From positions 5,124,217 through 5,188,216 of the forward strand of contig OX639992.1 in assembly GCA_951828515.1 (NCBI GenBank): a stretch of 64,000 bases of DNA, read 5' to 3'. The position numbers were made by a program, and so were the translations under genes. Under the pieces are notes generated by a model, which had not been told where the DNA came from, ran no database searches, and saw only the letters and a list, made by a program, of their open reading frames with translations. The stretch comes from an uncultured Poribacteria bacterium (GTDB lineage Bacteria > Poribacteria > WGA-4E > WGA-3G). This document shows, one piece after another, positions 42,861 through 51,152 of this stretch. The first letter of the stretch is position 1; each line of letters starts with the position of its first letter.

Positions 42861-42938
42861 ATGAGACAATTTGACGTTTTTTGCGTCGGTATCACGATGT
42901 TCATTGGAACAAATTTCCCACAAGTAGTATGTGGTTAG
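42861..42938 (+). CDS. Possible 25-residue small protein (MRQFDVFCVG...)
   Basis: The frame reads MRQFDVFCVGITMFIGTNFP plus five residues and stops with TAG. GGGAGACGAT lies just upstream (a good ribosome-binding site) and TTGACT (42802) with TATACT (42832) precede it at a wide 19-bp spacing. It shares its first 12-13 bases, and the layout of a TATACT box before them, with the PorV/PorQ gene at 43157, and might be a decayed duplicate of that gene's start. Coding status is uncertain. Confidence 0.35.
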   Translation: MRQFDVFCVGITMFIGTNFPQVVCG

Positions 42939-43097
42939 AAGAAATGCGTTTTTATCTCTTAAAGGACAGACAGTTAATCCTACGAAACAACGTTGCAGTT
43001 CCTCTAAATTGAATAATTTTCCTGCTGTATACCACAAAAGTTGCAACTTGGGTTATGAAAGATTAAGTTGGGAGGCACGTGAAACCCCACTCTACGC

Positions 43098-43126
43098 TTG
43101 ACTTCGGCGTAGCGATGTGATATACT
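43098..43126 (+). promoter_or_regulatory. Promoter of the PorV/PorQ-family gene
   Basis: TTGACT (43098-43103) and TATACT (43121-43126) with a 17-bp spacer. The start codon is 30 nt after the -10 hexamer. Confidence 0.72.
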
Positions 43127-43156
43127 AAAAATGGACTTCATCAACAGGAAAATAAA

Positions 43157-44128
43157 ATGAGACAATTTAAAAGCCAGAGCCGTTTGTGGACGACGAACTA
43201 TCACACTTTTACAGGCACTTTCATCATAGCTCTCATCCTCGCGTGCCTGCCAGTAGCAGCGGATAGCACAGACATACATGAAAACGCTGGTACCCGTGCC
43301 ATGACCTTCCTCAAAATCGGCGTAGGTGCAGAGGCGATGAGCATGGGTGAATCTCAAGTCGCGGCGACCGATGACCTTTACGCATCGTACTGGAATCCCG
43401 CGGGTCTCGCAAGACTCCAACAGCCACAACTCGCACTCATGCATAACGAATGGTTTGCTGGGATTAACCACGAATTCGTCGGGTTCGCGCTTCCGTTTAA
43501 GGGGGCTGGCACCCTCGGAGCGAGCGCGAGTTTCTTGTCTTTCGGGGAATTGCAGGGACGCGATCGGGAGGGGAATGAAACGACGATTTTCCGTCCGTAT
43601 GATCTGGCGCTAATTCTCTCGTATGCCCGAGGCTTCGGCAATTCTCTCGCTTTCGGTGTGAACGCGAAATTCCTGCGCGAGCAGATCGCTGACGAGAGTG
43701 GGACGGGGGTCGCCTTCGATCTCGGTGGGCTATACAGTTTTCCTGAGATACCGCTCTCACTGGGATTCAACGCACAGCACGTCGGTCCGCGCGTGAAGTT
43801 CATAGAGGAGGCTTTCGGGTTACCCTTTACCTTTAGACTTGGCGCGGCTTACAGACTCTGGAATGACGCGTTCATCCTGACGACGGACATCATTCGTCCC
43901 TCTGACAACGATATCGCAATCGGGATCGGAGCAGGCTACACGATAGGCAATGTTTTACAACTCCGTACCGGCTATAAATACAAAATTGGCGGTAACGATT
44001 TAGGCGCGATTTCAGGACTCACGGGTGGTTTTGGGTTGACACTTCTCCGTTTCCAAATCGACTATGCCCTCGTACCGTTCGGTGTTCTCGGATTAACGCA
44101 CCGCGTCTCCTTAGTTGCCAATTTCTAA
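43157..44128 (+). CDS. PorV/PorQ-family outer-membrane beta-barrel protein
   Basis: The 323-residue protein has a signal peptide ending VAADS, then the hallmark GTRAMTFLKIGVGAEAMSMGE (split about 45-65) and ATDDLYASYWNPAGLAR. The remainder alternates short beta strands up to HRVSLVANF, ending with Phe as in barrel proteins. Relatives are FadL-like barrels, and PorV acts as an outer-membrane component of type IX secretion in Bacteroidota. No other type IX genes are in the window, so the role is open. The preceding region holds the small ORF at 42861. Confidence 0.8.
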   Translation: MRQFKSQSRLWTTNYHTFTGTFIIALILACLPVAADSTDIHENAGTRAMTFLKIGVGAEAMSMGESQVAATDDLYASYWNPAGLARLQQPQLALMHNEWFAGINHEFVGFALPFKGAGTLGASASFLSFGELQGRDREGNETTIFRPYDLALILSYARGFGNSLAFGVNAKFLREQIADESGTGVAFDLGGLYSFPEIPLSLGFNAQHVGPRVKFIEEAFGLPFTFRLGAAYRLWNDAFILTTDIIRPSDNDIAIGIGAGYTIGNVLQLRTGYKYKIGGNDLGAISGLTGGFGLTLLRFQIDYALVPFGVLGLTHRVSLVANF

Positions 44129-44161
44129 AACGCGCCACATAGATACCATTACTCCACTGCT

Positions 44162-44272
44162 ATTCCTGTAGGAGGGAACTCCGATTCCCGATTCTTAACT
44201 ATTCCTGTAGGAGGGAACTCCGATTCCCGATTCTTAACTGTAGGAGGGAACTCCGATTCCCGATTCTTAACT
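44162..44272. repeat. Tandem copies of the TGTAGGAGGGA dispersed repeat
   Basis: Two identical 39-bp units (44162-44200, 44201-44239) and a 33-bp third (44240-44272) lie head to tail without spacers. Each contains TGTAGGAGGGAACTCCGATT and TCCCGATTCTTAACT. It lies between convergent genes. Confidence 0.9.
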
Positions 44273-44286
44273 CTGACAGTTGATTA

Positions 44287-44979
44287 TTATTTTGAAGCCG
44301 CTTGAATAAACGCCTCGAATAACTTACGTCGGTGTTCCTGAAAATCATCGGTTTCAATCATCCGCTCTGGATGGTATTGCACACCGAGCACAAAACGTTT
44401 TGATCGGTTCTCCATCGCCTCGATAATCCCTTCCCTTGTCCGTGCGATTACCTCAAATCCTTGACCGTTCGCTTTCACCGCTTGATGGTGAGCGGAATTG
44501 ACTTCGTCTGCGCGTTTACCCGTAATTTGGCTGAGCCGGCTGCCCGGTTCAATCTCAATTGTGTGCCGAGAATCCACACCTTTTACTTGTGCTTGACATG
44601 ATGCCTCTTCTGGGAATTCTGACGGTATGTCTTGATATAGACTGCCCCCCATTGCAACACTCATAATCTGAACCCCACGGCAGATACCAAAAACCGGAAG
44701 ATTGGAGGCTATTGCCTCTTGACAGAGCGGTATTTCCAAAGCATCGCGAGCTTCATCAACATATTTTAGTGTTGGGTGCCACTCGGCATCAAAATTATCT
44801 GGATGAATATCGCCACCACCTGTTAGCAGGAGTCCGTCAATATCAGTGTAAGCATCTTCTGATATGCCGGGGTACAGGGTGCGGGGTATGCCACCGAACT
44901 CTTTAATAGCACGAATATAGTTATTAGAGGGGTCATCCTCAATATTTTCGACAAATGTGATTCCAATAATGGGTGCCAT
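44287..44979 (-). CDS. Class I glutamine-amidotransferase-like hydrolase (peptidase C26, PuuD-like)
   Basis: From ATG 44979 the protein has 230 residues. The triad of class I amidotransferases is visible: Cys in FGICRGVQIM (about 101), His and Glu in GVQYHPERM (about 203-207). LLLTGGGDIHPDNF (about 54) and VNSAHHQAVK (about 163) are typical of gamma-glutamyl-gamma-aminobutyrate hydrolases, which split gamma-glutamyl amides in polyamine breakdown. No other polyamine genes accompany it, so the substrate remains inferred. A longer in-frame start at 45030 exists but would begin inside promoter DNA. Confidence 0.82.
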   Translation of the reverse strand: MAPIIGITFVENIEDDPSNNYIRAIKEFGGIPRTLYPGISEDAYTDIDGLLLTGGGDIHPDNFDAEWHPTLKYVDEARDALEIPLCQEAIASNLPVFGICRGVQIMSVAMGGSLYQDIPSEFPEEASCQAQVKGVDSRHTIEIEPGSRLSQITGKRADEVNSAHHQAVKANGQGFEVIARTREGIIEAMENRSKRFVLGVQYHPERMIETDDFQEHRRKLFEAFIQAASK

Positions 44980-45018
44980 ATATGAAGGTTTCCTTTCGAT
45001 GCGTTTTTGATGTATTAA

Positions 45019-45047
45019 ATTATACCCCATTTAAAGCCAAATAACAA
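45019..45047 (-). promoter_or_regulatory. Promoter of the peptidase C26 gene
   Basis: On the minus strand TTGTTA (45047-45042) and TATAAT (45024-45019) are spaced by 17 bp; the ATG at 44979 is 40 nt downstream. Confidence 0.62.
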
Positions 45048-45172
45048 ACCAACTTCACCTTTGTAGGTGGGCGGGGGAAATTGAGGAAAGGGAAACACCC
45101 TTTCAACCTCCCCCGATTCCCAACATTTGACCGTTGACTGCTGATTACTGACCGCTAATTGCTAAATCGCAT

Positions 45173-45201
45173 TTGCATTATCTGAAAATGCGTGGTATAA
45201 T
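45173..45201 (+). promoter_or_regulatory. Promoter of the DUF6807-like gene, nearly leaderless
   Basis: TTGCAT (45173-45178) and TATAAT (45196-45201) are spaced by 17 bp. The expected transcript start (about 45208) is only about 9 nt before the ATG at 45217, leaving no room for a Shine-Dalgarno site. Confidence 0.6.
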
Positions 45202-45216
45202 TCTGATGAAAAATCT

Positions 45217-45981
45217 ATGATACACCAAATTAACAAAAACAAATTATCTATAACAGAAGATGACGCCCCGGTACTTACTTACTGTTATGGCGATTCTGAA
45301 AGTTTACCGTATTTTCATCCGCTCTATGCACCGAACGGACAAGTGGTAACCGAAGGCGAATACACCCAAGGAGAGTATCCGCCAGGCATCTGTTTCACAC
45401 TTGGAATGGTCAACGGCGAGCAACTCGACCGGAACACACTGACCCGTGAAAGAGATCCGTCGAGCGGAGAGGCTTCGGAAGAACTCACAATCGTCACCAC
45501 GTGGAACGCGTTGGAACCGATGCTCATCGAAACTTGCACGACGGATGTCCATACGCCTCAAGCTGAAGTTCAAGTGCTCGATATCGCTGTCTCGCTGTAT
45601 GCCCCTACGACTTCGCTTGAATTTTCGGGTAACATCGGGCTTGGATGTCATACCGCCGAAATGGAGTACCGCAAAGCCGCGGATGCAAACGGGCGGATCG
45701 GCGAGTCCGAAGTGAATGGGAATCGGTCGGTGTGGGGAACGCTCTCCGGTATCACGACTGCTGAACAGAGTTCTGTTGGTGTTGTTATCTTTCCGCATCC
45801 AACAAACGGTGAAACAACGTTTCTCGCGGAAGACGTATCGTTCGGATACCTCTTCGCGCAGGCTGTTCCTTTCAAAGTGAACGTCGGACTGACACGCACG
45901 TTAAAATATCGTGTCATCGCGTATATAGGCGATCTCTTTACAGTAGATGTCTGGAAATACCATCAGGATTACATCGGATGA
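45217..45981 (+). CDS. DUF6807-like protein
   Basis: The 254-residue protein is beta-rich and starts without a signal peptide. SLPYFHPLYAPNGQVVTEG (about 29-47) and the later GICFTLGMVNGEQLDRN resemble DUF6807 proteins, which databases often label PmoA (methane oxygenase) without basis; no metal or oxygenase motif supports that. The second half (TTSLEFSGNIGLGCHTAEMEYRKA, then VGVVIFPHP and WKYHQDYIG) fits a compact carbohydrate-type sandwich fold, but this is impression only. Role unknown. It is single between the peptidase C26 and miaB genes, with its own promoter. Confidence 0.5.
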   Translation: MIHQINKNKLSITEDDAPVLTYCYGDSESLPYFHPLYAPNGQVVTEGEYTQGEYPPGICFTLGMVNGEQLDRNTLTRERDPSSGEASEELTIVTTWNALEPMLIETCTTDVHTPQAEVQVLDIAVSLYAPTTSLEFSGNIGLGCHTAEMEYRKAADANGRIGESEVNGNRSVWGTLSGITTAEQSSVGVVIFPHPTNGETTFLAEDVSFGYLFAQAVPFKVNVGLTRTLKYRVIAYIGDLFTVDVWKYHQDYIG

Positions 45982-46148
45982 GATGGTTTTCGGTTCCGGT
46001 TTTCTCCGAAAATCCTTTCGGTTAACAGTTGTCAGTTAAGAGAATGTTTTGCTTGATGTTTTTCTTCAATTTTCTCAATTTCTCTTGTTTAATGACAACT
46101 CTTCAGTTGCTTACATTTGGAGGACAGTCCAAGAGCCATAGTAAAAAA

Positions 46149-47594
46149 ATGAAAAACCAAACGCTTTTCCCACTCTATAATAAAGATGAAGGCACAGACA
46201 CACCGCATCCGCCGCCACAGGTGTCGCAAGACGGAGGGTCTTCTCACGTAACACCGCTACACGCCCGTCGTATTTACATCGAAACCTACGGGTGTCAGAT
46301 GAATGTCAGCGACAGCGAACTGATGGCAGGCATTTTGACGCAGAGTGGACACCAGACCGTTCCACATCTCGACGATGCCGATGTCGTCCTCGTCAACACC
46401 TGCGCGATACGGGAAAACGCCGAAACGAAAGTGATTAATCGGTTGAAGCATCTGAATCACCGGAAACGCCGCCACCCAGAGCTCATTATTGGGGTCTGTG
46501 GTTGTATGGCACAACACCTCCGTGACCGACTCTTGGATGCCGCACCCTATGTCGATCTCGTCATGGGACCGGACGCGTATCGAAATCTGCCAGTGGCTCT
46601 GGATTCTTTGGCAGGTGATGTCAAGTCGCATGTATCCCTGACCGATCGCGATCCGTTTGTCGGGTTACGATTGGACAAAAACGAAGATTACGCCGACATC
46701 GCACCTATCCGAAAAGAGGGGCTTCGCGCGTGGCTCACTATTCAGCGAGGGTGCGATAAGATGTGTACCTTCTGTATCGTCCCTTTCGTCCGTGGTCGAG
46801 AACGGAGTCTCCCGCTAAAACTCCTTGTTGAAGATGTCGAGAAACTTGTTGATCAGGGCTTCAAAGAGGTTGTACTTCTTGGGCAGACCGTTAACTCCTA
46901 TCACGATGACAGTGCCGATTTTGGAGATCTCCTCTACGCTGTCGGCGAAGTGAATGGATTGGAACGCGTGCGGTTTACCTCTCCGCATCCCGCGGACGCG
47001 ACGGACAGCATGATTGATGCAATGGCGAATTCACCAGTCGTTTGTAAACATCTCCACCTTCCACTTCAGTCCGGTTCAACCGAAGTCCTTGAACGGATGC
47101 GTCGTACCTATACAGCGGAGGAGTACCGAACACTCGTCTCAAAACTCCGCGAGCGCGTCCCCGATATTTCCCTTACAACCGATATTATTGTTGGCTTCTG
47201 CGGTGAAACCGACGATGAGTTCATGGAAACGTACCAGATGATGACGGATATCCGATACGATTCAGCGTTCATGTTCAAGTATTCCGAACGTGAGGGGACA
47301 CTTGCACACAAAGCATTACCCGATGATGTGCCTGAAGTCGTAAAGGGAGAACGCCTTGAACAGATTATTGAGCTTCAAGAAAACATTTCCGCGAACATCA
47401 ACAAGTCAGCAATCGGTGATACCGTCACAGTGCTCGTAGAAGGCGAATCTCGTCGTGATGCAGATAGATACCACGGAAAAACGGACGGTTTCAAGACGAC
47501 TGTATTCCCCAAAACGGGCAGTCAAATCGGCGACATTGTCAACGTTCGCGTCCACAGCACAACAGCACATACCTTAATTGGACAGATAGTGTAA
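46149..47594 (+). CDS. miaB: tRNA-2-methylthio-N6-dimethylallyladenosine synthase
   Basis: MiaB adds the methylthio group to i6A37 of tRNAs. The first plausible ATG, 46149 (MKNQTLFPLYN), gives 481 residues; a polar tail of about 35 residues precedes the domain. The N-terminal UPF0004 domain has ETYGCQMNVSDSE, NTCAIRENAE and GVCGCMAQ (three Cys, second cluster). The radical SAM motif is GCDKMCTFC (about 202-210). GLERVRFTSPHP, then LHLPLQSGSTEVLERMRRTYT, then a C-terminal TRAM domain (VLVEG, HSTTAHTLIG) complete it. Its stop TAA overlaps the map ATG by one base (TAATG), starting a chain of four overlapping genes. Confidence 0.88.
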   Translation: MKNQTLFPLYNKDEGTDTPHPPPQVSQDGGSSHVTPLHARRIYIETYGCQMNVSDSELMAGILTQSGHQTVPHLDDADVVLVNTCAIRENAETKVINRLKHLNHRKRRHPELIIGVCGCMAQHLRDRLLDAAPYVDLVMGPDAYRNLPVALDSLAGDVKSHVSLTDRDPFVGLRLDKNEDYADIAPIRKEGLRAWLTIQRGCDKMCTFCIVPFVRGRERSLPLKLLVEDVEKLVDQGFKEVVLLGQTVNSYHDDSADFGDLLYAVGEVNGLERVRFTSPHPADATDSMIDAMANSPVVCKHLHLPLQSGSTEVLERMRRTYTAEEYRTLVSKLRERVPDISLTTDIIVGFCGETDDEFMETYQMMTDIRYDSAFMFKYSEREGTLAHKALPDDVPEVVKGERLEQIIELQENISANINKSAIGDTVTVLVEGESRRDADRYHGKTDGFKTTVFPKTGSQIGDIVNVRVHSTTAHTLIGQIV

Positions 47595-48379
47595 TGGACA
47601 AAGTTAGAATCAAAAACAAGGTCGAAATTGAGAAGATGAAGCGGAGTGGCAAAGCAGCCGCGACGGTACTAAAGCGCATCGGAGAGGCAATCGCACCCGG
47701 GGTATCGACTGCCGACTTGGAACGCATCTCGCGTGATACAATTGCCGAAGTCAATGCCACATCTTCCTTCTTAGGCTATCAGCTCCCAGAGCATGAACCT
47801 TATCCTGCCACAATATGTGTCTCGATGAACGATATCGTTATCCACGGGATTCCAGATGAAACTGAAGTGCTGCAAGAAGGCGACATCATCGGGATTGACA
47901 CAGCTGTCAGTATTGACGGCTACCACGGTGATAACGCTTATACCTTCCCCGTTGGAGACATCTCACCGCCAGCCGCACGGTTGCTTGACGTAACTCGGAA
48001 TTCCCTCTACGACGCGATAGCCGAAGCGAAACCAGGGAACCGTATCGGTGACATCTCTTCTAAGTTACAAGACGGAGCAGAATCCGCAGGATTCTCCGTT
48101 CTCCAGAATTTTTCTGGGCACGGAATCGGGCGGAATCTCCATGAAGCCCCAGAGGTTCCGTGCATGGGAGTCGCTGGACGCGGTTTACGTTTGAGACCGG
48201 GAATGGTCCTCGCGATTGAAACGATGGTGAACGTTGGATTACCAGATGTCCAAATATTGTCAGACGGTTGGAGCGTTGCAACGCTGGATGGCACCTTATC
48301 CGCGCTTTTTGAGCATACAGTGGCGATCCTCTCGGATGGACCCGAAATTCTTACGGGGAGCGAATTGTGGGAAATCTAA
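47594..48379 (+). CDS. map: Methionine aminopeptidase, type I
   Basis: It removes the initiator Met from nascent proteins. The 261-residue enzyme has the five ligands of the two-metal centre: Asp in GIDTAVSIDGY (about 97), Asp in HGDNAYTF (about 108), His in SGHGIGRNLHE (about 172), Glu in LAIETMVNVG (about 205) and Glu in FEHTVAI (about 238). The substrate His in YPATICVSMNDIVIHGIP is also present. Length fits type I without a zinc-finger N-terminal extension. It overlaps miaB by one base and ccmC by 13, implying tight translational coupling. Confidence 0.92.
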   Translation: MDKVRIKNKVEIEKMKRSGKAAATVLKRIGEAIAPGVSTADLERISRDTIAEVNATSSFLGYQLPEHEPYPATICVSMNDIVIHGIPDETEVLQEGDIIGIDTAVSIDGYHGDNAYTFPVGDISPPAARLLDVTRNSLYDAIAEAKPGNRIGDISSKLQDGAESAGFSVLQNFSGHGIGRNLHEAPEVPCMGVAGRGLRLRPGMVLAIETMVNVGLPDVQILSDGWSVATLDGTLSALFEHTVAILSDGPEILTGSELWEI

Positions 48380-49047
48380 GCACTAAAATTGTAGGGATTA
48401 TCACTGCAATCCTCGTCTTTATCTCGCTCTATCTCGTCTTCGGATACGCGCGGATTGAAGGCACAATGCTCGAAGTCCAAAAAATCTTCTACTATCACGT
48501 CTCTGCCGCACTCACTGTTTTTGTAGCCTTCGGTATCAACTGCGTATTTAGCATCAAATACCTCATCCAACGTAAACCCAACGACGATCTTCTGGCAGTC
48601 GCTGCAGCGGAACTGGGCCTCGTCTTTTGCACAATAGCGTTGCTGTCGGGTCCAATCTGGGCGCGATACGCGTGGAATACATGGTGGAATTGGGAACCGC
48701 GTCTCACGAGTACACTCGTCCTTTGGCTCATGTATGTCGGTTACTTTATTCTCCGTTCCGCGCTGGAGGGCGATAAACGCAGGCTTTACTCCGCTGTCCT
48801 CGGTATTATTGCCTATCTTGATGTGCCGATTGTCTACTATTCTGTGGACATCTGGCAGGGAGGCTTGCATCCAGACCGTGGAACCAAATGGAGCCTTGAA
48901 ACGACAATGCGGCATACATGGATGGTGGCACTGCTCGCACTCATTATGTTGTTTGTTCTACTGCTCATTGTGCGGTATCGGATGAAGAAGGCGGAAGCGC
49001 GTTACGAAATCGTCCGACAGAAATATATAGGAGAGGCATCTCAATGA
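48367..49047 (+). CDS. ccmC: Heme exporter CcmC-like (cytochrome c biogenesis)
   Basis: The 226-residue membrane protein begins at GTG 48367 inside the map gene. It has six hydrophobic segments and the WWD-type heme motif NTWWNWEPRLTSTLVLWL (about 103-120), slightly changed from the usual WWxWDARLT form (Glu-Pro in place of Asp-Ala). The family carries heme across the inner membrane and hands it to CcmE. External His residues (YHVSAALTVFV, TMRHTWMVALLALI) are in place to bind heme. CcmA, CcmB and CcmE are not in the window, so the remaining system must lie elsewhere or differ. The stop overlaps the next ATG (ATGA). Confidence 0.85.
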   Translation: MGNLSTKIVGIITAILVFISLYLVFGYARIEGTMLEVQKIFYYHVSAALTVFVAFGINCVFSIKYLIQRKPNDDLLAVAAAELGLVFCTIALLSGPIWARYAWNTWWNWEPRLTSTLVLWLMYVGYFILRSALEGDKRRLYSAVLGIIAYLDVPIVYYSVDIWQGGLHPDRGTKWSLETTMRHTWMVALLALIMLFVLLLIVRYRMKKAEARYEIVRQKYIGEASQ

Positions 49048-49382
49048 AAATAGCGGTTCTTGTGAGTTTTTTGGTGGTTTTGGGGGTATTCATCTTTGCA
49101 ACCCAAGTCCCGATCACCTTGACAGACGATGAGGTTGCGAAGGCTATTGGGGAAGCAACTTCAGAATCTGAATCTCCTGTGGATGAAGATATCTTAGCAC
49201 AGGCAGTGCAACTATCCGTAGCAAAACTGGAAAAGGCGCAAAGCACACGCCTCAAATATCTCGCCTCTGCCTACTTTGTTATTTGGTTAGTTTTTATTTT
49301 ATACATATTACACTTAGAGCGAAAGCAGCAAGAACTCGACAAACGCCTTGCACAATTAGAACAGGATTCTGACGAACTCTAA
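49044..49382 (+). CDS. CcmD-like protein with an extra N-terminal membrane segment
   Basis: From ATG 49044, overlapping ccmC by 4 nt, the protein has 112 residues. It has two membrane segments: an N-terminal one (about 3-20, followed by QVPITLTDDEV) and a second (YLASAYFVIWLVFILYIL, about 69-86), followed by HLERKQQELDKRLAQLEQD, a coiled-coil tail. The second part has the CcmD-type layout of one helix then a charged heptad tail. CcmD is normally only 50-70 residues with a single helix, so the first helix and the acidic loop (about 20-60) are additional. Its place right after ccmC supports a CcmD role. Confidence 0.68.
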   Translation: MKIAVLVSFLVVLGVFIFATQVPITLTDDEVAKAIGEATSESESPVDEDILAQAVQLSVAKLEKAQSTRLKYLASAYFVIWLVFILYILHLERKQQELDKRLAQLEQDSDEL

Positions 49383-49429
49383 CAGCAGAATCTGATAACA
49401 TAGTCAATGTACCCAAGCCTAAAGACTTG

Positions 49430-49460
49430 GGAAACCTGTTAAGAGTGTTAACAGGTTTCC
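49430..49460 (-). ncRNA. Probable omega-RNA terminal hairpin of tnpB
   Basis: In this family the guide RNA (omega-RNA) comes from the 3' end of tnpB and the right end of the element. The perfect hairpin here overlaps the tnpB stop codon (49460-49462). The guide would be read from DNA just below 49412. This is inferred from family knowledge. Confidence 0.55.
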
Positions 49461-50689
49461 TATCGGTCTACCGATAAGTTTCTCGTTTCATAGAGGTTGG
49501 TAACCCAACGCTCTCCACGATGGACACAAGCCGCCCTTAAGAGTATGTTTATCGCAGCATTATGGTCTCTATCCAGAGAAGTGCCACAAGACTGACAGTT
49601 AAAGGTTCTCACCGAAAGCGATAACTTTTTCGGTGATTTCTTACCGCAGCAGGAGCAAGTTTGTGAGGTGTTGTTAGGATCAACTTTGTGGAAGTGCAGA
49701 CCGTCTCTTTCGGCTATGTCTGCACACCACTTGAAGAAGATACCCCAAGACGCATCCGAAATGCTCTTGCTGAGGTGTTTGTTCTTTACCATATTCGATA
49801 CGCGTAAATCCTCTGCCACTAAAACATTGTTTTCTTTGTGGTGGTAGAGTTTATAGACGAGTTTGCCAATAAAGTCTTTGCGTCTGTTTGTCGTCCGCTC
49901 ATGATGTAAAGCAAGTTTGTGTTGTTGTTTCTTTCCACGGTTGCTACCTTTTTTCTTTCGAGAGAAGTCTTTGGAGTGTTTTCGGAGCAACCCTTCTGCT
50001 TGACGATACCACCGCGGGTTGTCCTCTGTTTCACCTTCAGAGGTCGTCAGGTAGTGGGTCGTGCCAACGTCAACCGCAACAGCAGCTGTCGGTTCTACTT
50101 TCGGCGTATCGGGTATCTCAGAAACAATATGGGCATACCAACCCGAGGCTTTCTTGACGATAGTAACTTCTTTCGGGTCGCCTTGAAGAGGTCGGTGCAT
50201 GCGTATCTTGACATCACCTAACTTCGGCACTTTTAAGCGATTGTGTCTAAAATCGGTTTCTATTATTGGATTCTCACGGACGCGTATTGTCTGTTTGTCA
50301 GTGTCTTTCGTCTTTTTACGAACGACTTTGGTATATTTTCGGAGGCTCCATGTGAGAGAACGCACACGCTTTTTATAGCGAGGATACCCTTTTTTTACAG
50401 GGTTTTCTTTACAACGTTTACGGAAGGCAGTAAACGCTTTATCGTTTCTGCGGAGGGCATGGTTCTGAAAATCTTGGGGAACTTCACGGAAATCGTCATA
50501 CGTCTCACGGGCTGTCTTGAGAAGGGACTGCTGGTCAGAAAGCGAAACAAAAACGCCTTCCGTCTCATACGCAACGAGTCTATTATGGCGAGCCGAGTTC
50601 TGAAGTTCACACAAGTGGTCAAGCCATCTTTCTAATGTTGTTTCTTGTTCCTGGGTCGGATACACAGGATATATAAATGTTAATCTCAT
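49460..50689 (-). CDS. tnpB: TnpB RNA-guided nuclease of an IS200/IS605-type element
   Basis: The 409-residue protein has the complete TnpB layout: N-terminal helix-turn-helix-type region (RLTFIYPVYPTQEQE, LERWLDHLCELQNSARHNRL), then the RuvC-like nuclease with Asp in VAVDVGTTHYLTTSEG (about 208), Glu in VLVAEDLRVSNM (about 295) and Asp in GTSLDRDHNAAINIL (about 377). The zinc finger has CSCCGKKS and CQSCG. All catalytic and zinc residues are intact, so the gene could be active. TnpB is an omega-RNA-guided nuclease that cuts DNA at the element's donor site. No tnpA accompanies it, so movement would need a transposase acting in trans. Confidence 0.9.
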   Translation of the reverse strand: MRLTFIYPVYPTQEQETTLERWLDHLCELQNSARHNRLVAYETEGVFVSLSDQQSLLKTARETYDDFREVPQDFQNHALRRNDKAFTAFRKRCKENPVKKGYPRYKKRVRSLTWSLRKYTKVVRKKTKDTDKQTIRVRENPIIETDFRHNRLKVPKLGDVKIRMHRPLQGDPKEVTIVKKASGWYAHIVSEIPDTPKVEPTAAVAVDVGTTHYLTTSEGETEDNPRWYRQAEGLLRKHSKDFSRKKKGSNRGKKQQHKLALHHERTTNRRKDFIGKLVYKLYHHKENNVLVAEDLRVSNMVKNKHLSKSISDASWGIFFKWCADIAERDGLHFHKVDPNNTSQTCSCCGKKSPKKLSLSVRTFNCQSCGTSLDRDHNAAINILLRAACVHRGERWVTNLYETRNLSVDR

Positions 50690-50934
50690 GGTATATCAGA
50701 TATCAGGTATTTATCCCGTTTAGTGGGAGGCAGACACATCACCAAGCGGTAATGCTAAACACTGTCTGCCAACCTGATACTCTCATTATACCACAATTTC
50801 GGACCAAGTGTCAAGAAAAAATGAACGCTTTAGACCTTTCCAAGAGGGCGGTTTTTCCTCCTAAACCTAAAGGATTGGGAGGAAAAACCGACAATTCCCT
50901 TGAAATAATAGAATTTATGCTCTCATTTCCTGCT

Positions 50935-50955
50935 GGCGAGGTTTCCGATCTCGCC
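50935..50955. repeat. Palindromic dispersed repeat (GGCGAGGTT family)
   Basis: GGCGAG-GTTTCCGAT-CTCGCC, a further copy of the repeat at 31926. Right after it ATTGGCTATCGGTTTTCAGC (50967-50986) belongs to another family that also occurs at about 27938 and 39164. The 50891-51152 gap holds nothing else. Confidence 0.65.
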
Positions 50956-51152
50956 TATTTTCATAATTGGCTATCGGTTTTCAGCATAGGTTGCGGCGCA
51001 GGATGGCACAAACTGACAGTTGTGCTACAACAGACTTCCGCTGTTTAAATCGAAACTACGCTATCGTTACGCTTCTGAATATCTCAATAAATTGTAAACT
51101 TTATACGTAAAAATCGTTCAATTTATTAACATCCGAAAACAGGAGCAAAAAA

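Larger units (their letters stand above)
49412..50890. mobile_element. IS200/IS605-type element carrying only tnpB
   Basis: One end has CCCAAG/CTTGGG (49412-49431) and a perfect 13-bp-stem hairpin GGAAACCTGTTAA / TTAACAGGTTTCC (49430-49460) that overlaps the tnpB stop codon. The other end has a 13-bp-stem hairpin CGGTTTTTCCTCC / GGAGGAAAAACCG (50849-50890) whose loop repeats the CCTAAAG-ATTGGG motif of the first end. A second folded block (ATCAGGT/ACCTGAT around GGCAGACA/TGTCTGCC, 50702-50778) precedes tnpB. Subterminal hairpins instead of inverted repeats are typical of the family. No tnpA is present. Exact ends are approximate. Confidence 0.7.

Noticed and set aside
44162-44272. CRISPR-like tandem repeats
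   Set aside because: The units are directly adjacent without unique spacers, are 39 bp and shortened in the third copy, and no cas genes are present.
45217-45981. Methane oxygenase subunit PmoA
   Set aside because: This database label for DUF6807-like proteins has no support here; there is no membrane helix or copper site and no other methane gene.
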